Below, in pieces: positions 34,191 through 45,021 of a stretch of 64,000 bases of DNA. The stretch's first letter is position 1, and every line of letters starts with the position of its first letter. The notes under the pieces are model-generated. The model saw only the letters and a program-made list of their open reading frames with translations, did no database searches and was not told where the DNA came from. The stretch covers positions 122,065 to 186,064 of the forward strand of contig MNCI01008330.1 in NCBI GenBank assembly GCA_015680685.1. Direction: 5' to 3'. The translations under genes were made by a program, and so were the position numbers. Origin of the DNA: Gnetum montanum (Eukaryota; Streptophyta; Gnetopsida; Gnetales; Gnetaceae).

Positions 34191-35400
34191 TTAGAAGAAG
34201 GATATTTGAAATAACAAGTAGGGTTGTCCACCAATAGAGTTAGTATGGATACTAGCTATTCTAGGCTCATGGAAAGGTTTATTTTGTTGGATGTTGACCA
34301 ATAATTTATTATCTATGCTCTCAGGTTTGTAAATCATCATGGCTCCTGAAGGAAATGTTGCATGAATAATATAAGGTCCTTCCCACAGCGTTTGAGATTT
34401 AGTGCATTGTGGCATGTGTGTGGGGTTCTAATAAAGAAGCTTATCTCCTAATTGTTACTTAAATTTTCTAATTTTCAGGTCATGACATCATTTATTAAAG
34501 GCCTTGTGAAATTCCTTAGATGACAGGGTAACTAATCGATTCTCATTTAGTAGGTTAAGGTTCATTAACTGTTCTTTTTGTGCTAGATTAAGGTCAAGGC
34601 TGAGATCACATGTTGTAAATAGTGTATGGAGTTTTGCTTAAATAAGAAGCATTGGGAGTTTTTCATACACTAACACATAGGGAGAGTAGCCTATAGAGAA
34701 TTTCCAAGTGGAGCAGTATGCCCAAATAGAATCATTTAGTTTGGTGCTCCAGTCTCGGTTATATTTGTTAATGGTTCTTGTCAATATTTTTGTAATCTTC
34801 CTATTGGTTACTTTAGCCTGAGCATTCGCTTGAGGATGGTATGGTGTAATTAGTTTGTGCTCAACTCCTAAGCATTGCATCAACTTTTGAAAAGTCACAC
34901 CTGTAAAATGTGTGCCATTGTTAGAAATAAGTGCACGAGACACATCAAACCTATTAACAATTTGTTGTTAAAAAAATTGTGCAGTGGTAGACGATGTACA
35001 ATCTATAACAATGGCTACTTCTGCCCATTTTGTGAAATAGTTAATACAAATAATAATGTAGGATTTTCAATTGGACATTGGTGTAATAGGCCCCATAAAA
35101 TCAATTCCCCATATGTCGAACGATTCTAAAGGTTGAATCCATTGTTGTGGACCCTCCATCCTAGTAGTCATTCTCCCATCACATTGGCAGTGCTCACAAA
35201 ATTGGATGAAATGATGAGTGTCCCTGAACAATGTAGGCTAATAATATCTTGTAAGCAAGATTTTAATGGTTGTTCATCTCCCGACATAATGACCCCCACA
35301 AGGGCCCTCATGAGCATCTTGGAGAACTCATAATTGATCTACATTAGGAACATACCATCGGACCAAGCCATCGGGACATACCTTATAAAGGTGTCTATTG
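34191..35400 (-). pseudogene. Element B integrase
   Basis: Zinc-binding domain with CGGHYVGR, RYYWPTLFRD and CEHCQCDGR (about 35160-35340). Core domain with WGIDFMGPITP (about 35080-35112, first Asp intact), then ALISNNGTHFTG (second Asp changed to Asn) and PYHPQANAQAKVTNRKI (catalytic Glu changed to Lys) within 34638-34943. C-terminal domain GPYIIHATFPSGAMMI and LLVNIQQNKPFHEP (34240-34400). Both changes are consistent with G-to-A transitions. The enzyme is inactive as written. Confidence 0.9.
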
Positions 35401-35435
35401 ATTTCCATCAAATATTTGGCTCAGTGAAGAAACTA

Positions 35436-35963
35436 CTATTTATTTTTAGCGTCTAACTCTTGTGGTGTTTGTTGTGTAAGGAGATAGGTAAGAATGCTAG
35501 TATACCAATTTGTTCCCATGGTTAATTGATTATTTTCCATACCTGCAAAAAGGTATTCATTAGGAAAGTAATCAAAAAGTAGATACTCATCCTCTTTGTT
35601 GTTCCATTTTAAACAAGATAAATGATTAGCAACAACATTCTCAGTGCTTTTACAATCAATCATTGTAAAATCAAACTCTTATAAGATTACGAGCCATCGT
35701 ATGATGCAAGGGCTCACTATTGGTTTATTCAGCAAGAACTGAATTGCACTATGGTCTATGTGTAGAAATACCTTATAGCCCAATACATAGTACCTAAACT
35801 TATCTAGTGCAAACACCACAATCATTAATTCCTTTTCCGTTGTGGTGTAGTTGAGTTGTGCACCAACAATACTCCTACTTGCACAGTGGATGTAATAAGG
35901 AAATTTTTGGTCATCTAATTGTGTAAGTACAGCTTCTAAAGCATAGTTGGACACGTCATTCAT
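35436..35963 (-). pseudogene. Element B RNase H and tether
   Basis: Well preserved: NDVSNYALEAVLTQLDDQKF, ASRSIVGAQLNYTTTEKEL, VVFALDKFRYYVLGYKVFLH then IDHSAIQFLLNKPIVSP (35679-35963). After a short break come CKSTENVVANHLSCL and the tether to integrase (35436-35663: FDYFPNEYLF, NWYTSILTYLLT). This is the canonical Athila/Ty3 layout with a single RNase H. Confidence 0.92.
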
Positions 35964-35989
35964 TATGTGGAATGCTTTGGACCAATCAG

Positions 35990-37200
35990 GAGCTTGTAGA
36001 ATAGGTGTTTCTACAAGCTTCTATTTTAAAGTTTGAAAAGCTAACTCACATTCTCTAGTCCATTCAAAAGGTTCATCCTTCTTCGTTAGTTCAACCAATG
36101 ATTTTGCAACCCTTGAAAAGTTCTCTATGAATCTCATATAATAGCTAGTGTCCAAGGAATGATTGGATGTCTTTTACAATTTCAGGTTGGTGCATGATTC
36201 CTTAGATGACTTTAATCTTTTCGGGATCTACCTCTATCCCTATTTGTGAAATCTTATGCCCTAATACTACACCTTCTTGGACCATTAAATGAATTTTTTT
36301 CCAGTTGAGCCTTAAATTGCTTTCAACACATTTTTTTAGTACTTTCTCTAATCAGTCCAATGCTTGATCAAGTTTGCTACGTAGGTGGGGAAATAATCCA
36401 TGAAGACCTCTACACCATTCCCTATTTATTGTTGAAAGATACTTAAAACCAAACATTGAAACATTGTAGGAGCATTGCACAAGCCAAACAACATCTATTT
36501 GTATGAAAATGTCCCCTAAGGACTTGTGAATGTGGTCTTGGCTTGGTCTTCTAGTGCTATTTGGATTTGTTTGTATCCACTGTATCCATCCAGAAAACTA
36601 TAGTAGTGATGCCCTACAATGGTGTCTTAGACCTGGTTAACCAACGACAATGGAAAGTGGTCTCTGAATGTTGCCATGTTTAGTAGCCTAAAGTCTATAT
36701 GCATCCTCCATTTACCTCTCTTTTTTGGTACAATAACTAATGGACTAACCTATTCTCTATCAGCAATGGGGTAGATGAACCCAACTTTTAGAAGTTGTAA
36801 AATTTCTTCTTTAACCCCTTACTTCAGCTTTGGGTTCAATTTTCTCTGCGGTTGTCGTTGAGGCTTCATGGAGGGGTCAATGTAAATCCTATGTTGGCAT
36901 ATCCTAGGGTCTATTTTGGTTAGTTTAGGATATTACCAAATGAAGGATTTCAACCATTTGTTCATCATTTTCAACAGTCTCTCTTTTTGTTGAGGAGTGA
37001 ACCTAGCATTAATAATTACTGGTTTTTCATTTTTGAGAAATGTGTACTCCATACTAGTGGGCAATATTTTTAACTCCAAGGGCTCTTACTTAAAGTTGTC
37101 ATGGATTTCCAACTTCCTTGAATTGATATTTTCAATGTCAAGACTTGGAAGTTGGCAATGGACTTGCTCTAATGTATCTATGCTATTGAGGTAAGCACAA
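35990..37200 (-). pseudogene. Element B reverse transcriptase and upstream linker
   Basis: The linker includes PVIINARFTPQQKERLLKMM (about 36960-37040), parallel to element A's ANLTLEQKDKFLKVV. Polymerase blocks follow in order on the minus strand and include VEVFMDYFPTYV at about 36385-36410: the second Asp of the catalytic YMDD-type motif reads Tyr (36393-36404). Stops and frameshifts interrupt the palm and fingers. Inactive. Confidence 0.85.
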
Positions 37201-37475
37201 GTCAAACCCTTAGTTGGTTCCATGCATATAGTTGAGTTGCTCTCTTGGTCAGCTATCAACCATTGGGTGCCTTCCTATCTTGTGGCTACCACATATAGGC
37301 ACCTTTGTATGTTAGTTACTTGTGCACACTAGTTGCATGTAGGCAATGTTAAACATTGTACAAACTAGGACTTCTGCATGCAACTACATCCTATGTCACT
37401 GTATGCGATGCATAGAACTTTCTTCTTCTTGATCTTTCCAAACATATTTTTCTTTGATATCTCTAGGGAAAGATA

Positions 37476-37964
37476 TCATATTCCTAGGTGTACGTCAATT
37501 GTGCTTAGCCATGCTCTTTCCATTATGATAGGGAAGTTCCCCTTATAGTTGTTAACTTGAATCACTAGGAAGTCAGCTGGGTACAACCATCCACAAACAG
37601 TGGTAACAATGTCCTCCACTAGTCCTAATGGGACAGTGATGGATTGGTTGGCCAGCTCTAAATGAATGTTACTCTTTTTTAGTGGAGGCAGGTTCCAGGC
37701 TTTGTACATTTCTTGAGAGATTAAGTTGACACCAGAACCTGAATCCAAAATATCTTTGCAAGGTTCATTCCCAGTGATTTGTAAATATATAAAAGGACTC
37801 CCAGGATTGGAGAATTTCCTAGGAAGATGACCAACCTTAATCCAATCAGTAATGGCATGCATTAACATAACCATGTGTGTTGAATGTGGCCTTTGGTTTG
37901 AAGGGAGTTCCAAAGTTTCGTATGATGGTGAGGCCTTTGGAGAGTTAGCCACTTGTGACTGCAA
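37476..37964 (-). pseudogene. Element B aspartic protease
   Basis: A 162-codon open stretch. LPSNQRPHSTHMVMLMHAI leads into KDILDSGSGVNLISQEMY, with the D-S-G active site and the strand after it, then SITVPLGLVEDIVTTVCGWL, YPADFLVIQV and FPIIMERAWLSTIDVHLGI (the LGR-F/W-L block, here MERAWL). Length and block order match Athila proteases. One of the longest intact frames in the window. Confidence 0.88.
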
Positions 37965-40286
37965 GGACTTGGTTGGACTGTTGGTCCTAAAGAAAGGTCT
38001 CTTCTTTGTGCAATTTTCTAAACCAATAGTAGGGTGAGGGTTAATAGCCCTTGTAGCATTACATTGCTACGACTAGGCAGGGAGCTCACCCTGCATGGAT
38101 GGAGAAGGTGGTAATGGAGTTAAGGGTGGAAGAGATGTAGCTAGATGAGAAGGATAGTATTTTTGTGGAACATCTTCCCTAGGAGAAGAAGTTCTATAAT
38201 ACTCATGGGTCTGGTAGTGAGGTTGGGAAGCAACATGACTAGGAGAGTCACATGGAGAGATTGGCTACTACACATAGTATCCATACAAGTCTAGTTGATG
38301 GTAAGGGTACTATTGATGTCGTGGTGGAATTCCCCATGATTGTGGATGCTATCATTGTTGATACTACTCATTTGGTTGTGGTGGAGTTCCACTTGGATAA
38401 TACATCAAGGGTTGGTAGAACTACCTTAGGTTACCTTGGAGATAAGGTAATCTTCAAGGTGTTTACCTTCTATTTAATCATGGGTTGAGTGCATACATAC
38501 CAAACTCATGCAGATGTGAGATTACAAGGAAACATCACTTAGGATGGTCATATTGCCATATCTCACATCCACCGTCATTGTCTATATCTGAATTCACAAC
38601 CTCTTCGATGATGACAACTTTTCCCTTACCTTTGTTATGTGCATATTCATCTTCTTTCTTTTTTCTCCTTTCTCGATCACTACCTTCCTCTCTAGACACT
38701 ACTATTTTGAGAATTTTTTGAAATCTATTATTTATGGAGTCCCACATTTGGTCCACCTTTTCCAATACTTCCAATGCAAGTTTTTGAATGCGCAAGGTTT
38801 TCCTATTCACCATCTCTTCAAGTGGTGACTCTTCTTCATCCTTAAAAAATATAACTCCCTTCTTTCGAAGGGAAGGATCTCTGTTATATTCTTTCACACT
38901 CTCTTTTTTCCTTAACTCACCTTACTCTTTAGCAACTTGCTCCAACAATCTTTGTACTTGATGGACCCTAAGCTCAGATAGCCTTCTTTGGGCATAAGTC
39001 CCAAGGGTTCTTCGTGTTTCATGCCTAAGCCCATCTACAAGATGACGTAGTTGTTTCCTTTGTGAGTAATCATGGCCTAGGAAATGATGTAATAGTGCAT
39101 AATATTGGCCCATGGAAGCATCAAAGGGTTCATGTCCTCCTTGTTTCCATTCTTCAATTTGCTTTCGTAGGTTGGACACTCATGAGTACATTTGATACTT
39201 ATCGTTGAACAGTTCTAACATGGTACTCCATCGGTGAATGGATTTTGATTCTAAGAACTGGTACTAGCTTTCTACTTCCTTGATTAGTGTCTATGGAAAC
39301 AACTTGAGTTTTTGCCACTCATTTTCTATGTTTTGCAAGGCACATGCATCATGAAATGCTTGCAAATGATTTTAAGGATCAACATTGTATCCCCCTTCAA
39401 ATAGTGGGATATTTTCCATGTCCAATCTTTTGATCCTACTATCTTTTTGGTGCCTCTTTGGGATCCTAATAGCCTTAGTTATATCTAGCATACTTTGGGT
39501 AGTGAGTAGGGGTTCATCGTGATTGTACTTTCTATGGCATCTATGATGCCTATGTTGTTTCCTACTCTCCCTTCTCTCATGATGAGTTTCTCTAGAATTC
39601 CTTCATCCCCTTTCTTAGCTACTTTGTCTATGATTCTCATTTTGCTTACCATTATCCTCAAGGTATTTTTCCTTGTGACTGCATCCAAATCTTGAAGGAA
39701 AGGATGAAGGAGATGATGAAGGTGAAGAAGAAGGAGGATCTTCATCATGATGGTTCCTACTTCCTTCTCTTCGGTGGTCATGGCATTACAATCAAAATAT
39801 CCATCTTTGTCATGTGTTCATGTTTCTTTTTTAAACCCTTTGTGTCTGTTAGTACCAAAATCTAGGTTATGGATAGTTGAGTGAAGATTCTGATATACAA
39901 CCCCTTGAATGAAGTCAATGGAAGGAATATCATTGTGTGGAAGACCTCCTAAGGTGGGTTCACCACCCTCATTTTCACTTATGACATACGGGACATTCTG
40001 AGACAACTTCCCCTTCATGGATTCATGACGTTTCTCCTATTGTAGATCCCTTTGACATTGTGCCTCCGTGGGTTGATACTCTCTCGAGTCATAATCATGC
40101 ATGACGTACTCTGCCTATAAGTGCTACATACCAATTCATGTGAGATCAAGAAGAAGCATGCCCAGGACAGAGTGATCGGGAGGTAATACTATGTTACCTT
40201 CTAAATCACACCAATGTAGTTGTTCATCCTAGTGGAGGATAAAGGTAAATTTTGGTATATACTCATCGAGATGAATGTATACCAGA
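37965..40286 (-). pseudogene. Element B gag
   Basis: Structural protein, minus strand, several frames. Recognisable parts parallel element A's gag: LRKQIEEWKQGGHEPFDASM, HHFLGHDYSQRKQLRHLVDGL and RRLSELRVHQVQRLLEQVAK (38922-39179), a charged segment ERRKKKEDEYAHNKGKGK (38535-38897), and LGGLPHNDIPSIDF (39818-40018). The start lies in or near the N gap; by analogy with A it would be about 60-90 codons upstream of 40286. No CCHC knuckle seen. Confidence 0.75.
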
Positions 40287-40666
40287 NNNNNNNNNNNNNN
40301 NNNNNNNNNNNNNNNNNNNNNNNNNNNNNNNNNNNNNNNNNNNNNNNNNNNNNNNNNNNNNNNNNNNNNNNNNNNNNNNNNNNNNNNNNNNNNNNNNNNN
40401 NNNNNNNNNNNNNNNNNNNNNNNNNNNNNNNNNNNNNNNNNNNNNNNNNNNNNNNNNNNNNNNNNNNNNNNNNNNNNNNNNNNNNNNNNNNNNNNNNNNN
40501 NNNNNNNNNNNNNNNNNNNNNNNNNNNNNNNNNNNNNNNNNNNNNNNNNNNNNNNNNNNNNNNNNNNNNNNNNNNNNNNNNNNNNNNNNNNNNNNNNNNN
40601 NNNNNNNNNNNNNNNNNNNNNNNNNNNNNNNNNNNNNNNNNNNNNNNNNNNNNNNNNNNNNNNNNN
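40287..40666. other. Assembly gap of 380 N
   Basis: By comparison with element A, the missing part should hold the gag start, the 5' leader, the primer site and about 340 bp of the 5' LTR. Open frames spanning the Ns are meaningless. Confidence 0.99.
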
Positions 40667-41172
40667 ACTATTGGGATTACCAAACACTAATCATTACTAG
40701 GTTACCAAGTGTTCCATGTATGCTTGAAGTGGTCGTACTGAGTGTGCTTACTTGGAAGAGTTAACAAGGTGAGAGATAGAACATTAATTAACTAAGGAAA
40801 GAATTAAATAACTGTAAATAACATTAAATAAGCTATTCTGAATGCTGCAAGGTTTATCACAAAGTTCATCTTTATTTCTAGCCACAAGGCGTGCTTAGGT
40901 ACACAATGCTCAAATAAGGATCCATTTGCTTTATGACTCCTACTGCAGGCACTCAGAAATAATTCTAACTTTGAGAAGGAAAAAAGGCAAGAGTTCAAGT
41001 AAGGGATTGAGATTAATGAACTAACTATTGTTAAACCAAGTGCACCCACCTCTTATTTATAGGTGATAAGACAAGCTCTGATATCGGATGTCCAATATCA
41101 CATGGAAGGCTCTGATATCATGTACGCGATATCACGAATGCAATATCGCGGCCCCGATATCACGGCTCATCA
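40667..41172 (-). mobile_element. Element B 5' LTR, right part
   Basis: 506 bp matching 31838-32296 of the 3' LTR, ending ATCACGGCTCATCA. The minus-strand TATA box is at about 41050-41065. The segment 41080-41165 (upstream of the TATA) is built of ATATC/GATATC words such as GATATCGGATGTCCAATATC and GCGATATCACG. It has about 47 bp more than the 3' LTR copy here. Confidence 0.9.
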
Positions 41173-42150
41173 ACGACCTTCAAAAACTTGTCTTTTTGTT
41201 CGAGAGTAAGATTTGCATTGATGATAACTAACTTGCCATTGTTTAAAAATGCATATATCATGCTGGTTGGTAGAGTTTTAAAATCTAGGGGATCTTGCTT
41301 AAAATTATCATGGATTTCCAACTCTCCCCAATAGGTATCATCATTTTCATCATCAAAGAGTTGGTGATGAACTTGCTTAAGTTCATCCATGCCTTTAACA
41401 TAGGCACATGTCAAGCTCTTAGTAGGTTCTATGCATAATGTGCTACTATCAAAGTCAATTGTTAGCCACTAGTTGCCCTTCTATTTTATGGCTACTATGT
41501 ATAAGCACCTTTGGATATCAATTTCATGTGCACACTAATTGGATGCTTTGGTGAATGCACTTTTAATGGACTATATTTTCTACACATAATTACACCTGTT
41601 ATCATTGTACATAATATATGGAATTCACTTTTTCTCAAGCTATCCAAATTCATTTTCCTTGGATATTTCCTAGGAGAGGTCCTTGATGTCCATTCATGAA
41701 TCAACTATGCTTAACCATGCATGTCCCATAATGATAGGGAAGTCATCTTTGTAGTTTTCTACCTTGATCACCAAAAGATTGGTAGGATAGGACCACCCAT
41801 AAACTATAGTCACAATTTCCTCCACTAATCCCAAAGGGACAGTGATTGACTAGTCTACCAATTCCAAATAGATATTACTGCTCTTGAGAGATGATAGGTT
41901 TCAAGCATTATACATATCATATAAGATGAGATTGACACTAAAACTAGAATTAAGAAGAGCCTTGCATGGCTCATGTCCCATGATCTATAAGTAAATAAGA
42001 AGACTTCCTAGGTTAGATCTCTTCATGGGAAGACTGCTAGCCTTGATCCAATCAGAGATAGCATGAGTTAACATCACAGTGTGGATCTAAGGCAATGTTT
42101 GCTTTAAAGGGCTCTTGAATGTGTTTGATGTAGAGGATGAGGGTTGGGGA
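41173..42150 (-). pseudogene. Element A protease and protease-RT linker (upstream side of the B insertion)
   Basis: Linker 41160-41414: DPLDFKTLPTSMIYAFL and LVIINANLTLEQKDKFLKVV, the block that normally precedes RT in Athila elements. Protease 41700-42060: SITVPLGLVEEIVTIVYGWS, YPTNLLVIKV and FPIIMGHAWLS, homologous to element B's protease; the active-site region near 41930 is degraded (no clear D-S-G). Split from its RT by element B. Confidence 0.82.
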
Positions 42151-44496
42151 GGACTGTTGGGTTAGAAACATGATCATTTCCTAGATTGATTATCTAAACC
42201 ACTTAGTTGGAAGGCCAAATGTAAATTTATTGCCCTTTTAGCATTTCTTTGTTGTAGTTGCGAGGGAATTTTTCCTTGCATAGATTGAGCAAGAGGAAAC
42301 TAGGTTGAGGTTAGAGGGATGTGTGCAAATAGATGCAGAGGCTAGTATGGATATGGGTGCTTCCTTCAAGTGGATGATGAATGAGTTTGATGGTACTCTA
42401 GAGGATAATAGTGATGTTGGAATGAGGTGTGGCTTATAGAGCTTCATGGAGAAAAACGTTGCTAAACATAGTACCCATATGGATCTGGTTGGCTTTAAGG
42501 GTACTGTTGTCTTGGTAGTGGCATTCCCCATGACTGTGGTTGCTACCACTACTAGTATTGCTCATACAGTTGTAGTGGAGCTCCACTTAGATAGTAAGCT
42601 TATTTTTGCTAGTGGAACTACCTTGGATTACCTTGAGGATAAGGCAATCATTTTGGTGATTACCTCCATGCCAATCAAGGATTGAGCATGTATATCCTAA
42701 ACTCTTGTAAGTGTGACACCATAGGGAAACATCCCCTTAGATGTTCATATTAACAAATGTCACATGTAGCATCATCATCAAAGTTTGTCTCTACAACTTC
42801 TTCTACTATAGTAACGTTGCCCTTATCTCTTTGGTAGACACATTCAGCTTCTTTTTTCCTTCTATGGTTGTGATCACTATTCTACTCTTTGGATTCTTCA
42901 GTAATCTTCATAGTAGTTTAGAATTTTTCATCTAAAGAGTCCCATGATTTATCAACTTTTGCCAAAATATCAAAAATAGATTTTTGAATGGGCAAGTTTT
43001 CTTGTTCATCACCTTATCAAGTGTTGACTTCTCCTTATCATAGAATTAGACCTCGCTTTTCCTAATGGAAGGGTCCCTATTATATGCTTTCTCACTTTCC
43101 ATTTTTTGTAACTCATCTTCTTGTTTTTCTACATGCTCTATCAACATTTGTATCTAATGAGCTCTTAGTTTGGATAGTCTTCCTTGGGCATAAACCCAAA
43201 GAGTTCTTTTAGTTTCTACTCCAATCCCATATAAGATGTAATGGAGTTATTCCCTCTAAGAATAGTTATGGCCAAGGCATCAATGTATGAGAGAATAATA
43301 TCTACCCATAGTAGCATCCAAGGGTTCATGTGGTCCCTGTTTCCATCCTTGGATTTGCCTTCTCAAATTAGACACTCTAGAGTATGTCTAGTATTTGTCA
43401 TTAAATAATTCTACCATGATACTCCATTTTTGAATAGATTCTAGTTGCAAGGACTGGTACTAGCCTTTTACCTCTTTGATGAGTGTTCTAGGGAATAGCT
43501 TCAATTTTTGTTAATCATTCTCTATGTTTTGTAAGGTGCAAGCATCATGAAAGGCTTGTAGATGATTTTGCAAATCATAGTTATATCCCCCTCAAATCCT
43601 AGGGTATTATTCATGTCTAAGTGCTTGATCTAACTATCTTTCAAATGCCCAGTTGGGATCTTTACTACCTCTGCAATGTTAAGCATGCTTTGAGTTGCTA
43701 GTAAAGGCTAATCGTCATCATTATTTCATTGTTGCTAATGATGTCCTCTATTACCCCTTCAATTATTGTGGGCATGGCAATCAGTATTATTGTCTTGCTA
43801 CTCGCCTCCATCATGATTATTTCTTCTACAGCATTTTTTAGAACCAAAAGAAGAGGAATAAAAAGATGCAAATGAAGAGGGTGAAGAGGAAGGAGAACTA
43901 TCACCACCATGGTATTTGCCAACTCCCCTTTAGTTTTCATGACCACGTTCATTAGGTTTCTTATCATTTTAACACTTTTCTATGCCCTTGAATTGATTGT
44001 CATCTTTACCTAAAGCTGGTTTGTTAATAGTGAAATGTAGATTCAGGTTCACACCCCCATCACCAATATTGAGGGATGGAGAACTTTCATGTTGAGAGCT
44101 CCTAGAGAGAGGATCCTCATTATCATCTTGGTTCAATAGGAACAAGGGATTGGTGAACCATTCTCACTTCACAAACTCATGTTTCTTCTCCTAGTGTTAA
44201 TCTCTCCTACATTTTGTTTCAGTGGGATGGTAGTCCTAGTAGTCATATTCATGCACAACGTACTCCTTTTGAAGATCATGGATGCCTAACTTCTTAAGAG
44301 TTTGAAGTAGTTTCATGCACATAGATTGATTAGGAGACATTATAATGTTGCCTTCCATGTCACACCATTGCAGTTATTTATCCTGGTGTAGGATGAAGGT
44401 GAAATTAGGCACATACTCATCTAGGTGAGTATATACCACCTTGCACTCTTATGGAACCAATAGTTTAACATCATCACACCTAAGAGAAGAAGACAT
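42151..44496 (-). pseudogene. Element A gag
   Basis: Minus-strand start MSSSLRCDDVKLLVP at 44496, followed by KVVYTHLDEYVPNFTFILH, which matches element B's remnant next to the gap. Later LRAH, a stop, IQMLIEHVEKQEDELQKM and EKAYNRDPSIRKSEV (43030-43190) parallel B's gag. Low-complexity Ser/Pro segments lie at 43840-43900. Many stops; not functional. Confidence 0.75.
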
Positions 44497-44631
44497 TTTA
44501 CAAACAAATCGAATATCAATGTGCTTATATAATTATATTACATGTGAAAATGATGTTAACCTTAGGGTTGTCTAATGATGTTAGTGATGTTCACTAATCC
44601 TAGATAGTTCATGTTTCAAACAAAAAGAAGT

Positions 44632-44649
44632 CCCCAGAAATGACACCAA
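44632..44649 (-). promoter_or_regulatory. Element A inner (duplicated) primer-binding site
   Basis: The minus strand reads TGGTGTCATTTCTGGGGA one base inside a short LTR fragment, a decayed form of the tRNA-Asp-type site TGGCGCCGTTGCCGGGGA used by Athila elements. Confidence 0.75.
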
Positions 44650-45003
44650 TGATGAGTGGTGAAGTACCTCTATTCCCAACAAAATCATGAACATAGATCA
44701 ATTAGGAGATATTACAATGTTTCCTTCCATGTCATGCCATTGTAGTTATTCATCCTAGTGTAGGATGAAGGTGAAATTAGGCACATACTCATCTAGATGA
44801 GTATATACCACCTTGCACTCTTATTGGACTAGCAATTTAACATCATCATGCCTAAGAGAAGAACACATTTTTAAAAAAATAGAATATCCATGTGCTTATA
44901 TAATTATATTATGTGTGAAAATGATGTTAACCTTAGGGTTCATCCAATGATGTTAGTGATGTTTACTAATCCTAGATAGTGCACATTTCAAACAAAAAGA
45001 AGT

Positions 45004-45021
45004 CTCCAGCAATGACACCAA
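45004..45021 (-). promoter_or_regulatory. Element A primer-binding site (tRNA-Asp type, decayed)
   Basis: The minus strand reads TGGTGTCATTGCTGGAGA directly inside the 5' LTR. Compared with the Athila tRNA-Asp site as I remember it (TGGCGCCGTTGCCGGGGA), all five differences are transitions and all three CpG sites are mutated. Confidence 0.82.

Larger units (their letters stand above)
31497..41172 (-). mobile_element. Element B: Athila-like retrotransposon nested in element A
   Basis: Minus-strand order: 5' LTR (right part 41172-40667 visible, rest in the N gap), gag 40286-37965, protease 37964-37476, RT 37200-35990, RNase H 35963-35436, integrase 35400-34191, non-coding block, polypurine tract, 3' LTR 32296-31497. 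It lacks ORFX: only 1.9 kb separates integrase from the LTR. It is a distinct subfamily from A (LTR upstream repeats differ), is better preserved, and inserted after A. Confidence 0.92.

Noticed and set aside
40201-40764. Several frames of 140-170 codons
   Set aside because: They run through 380 Ns and are meaningless.
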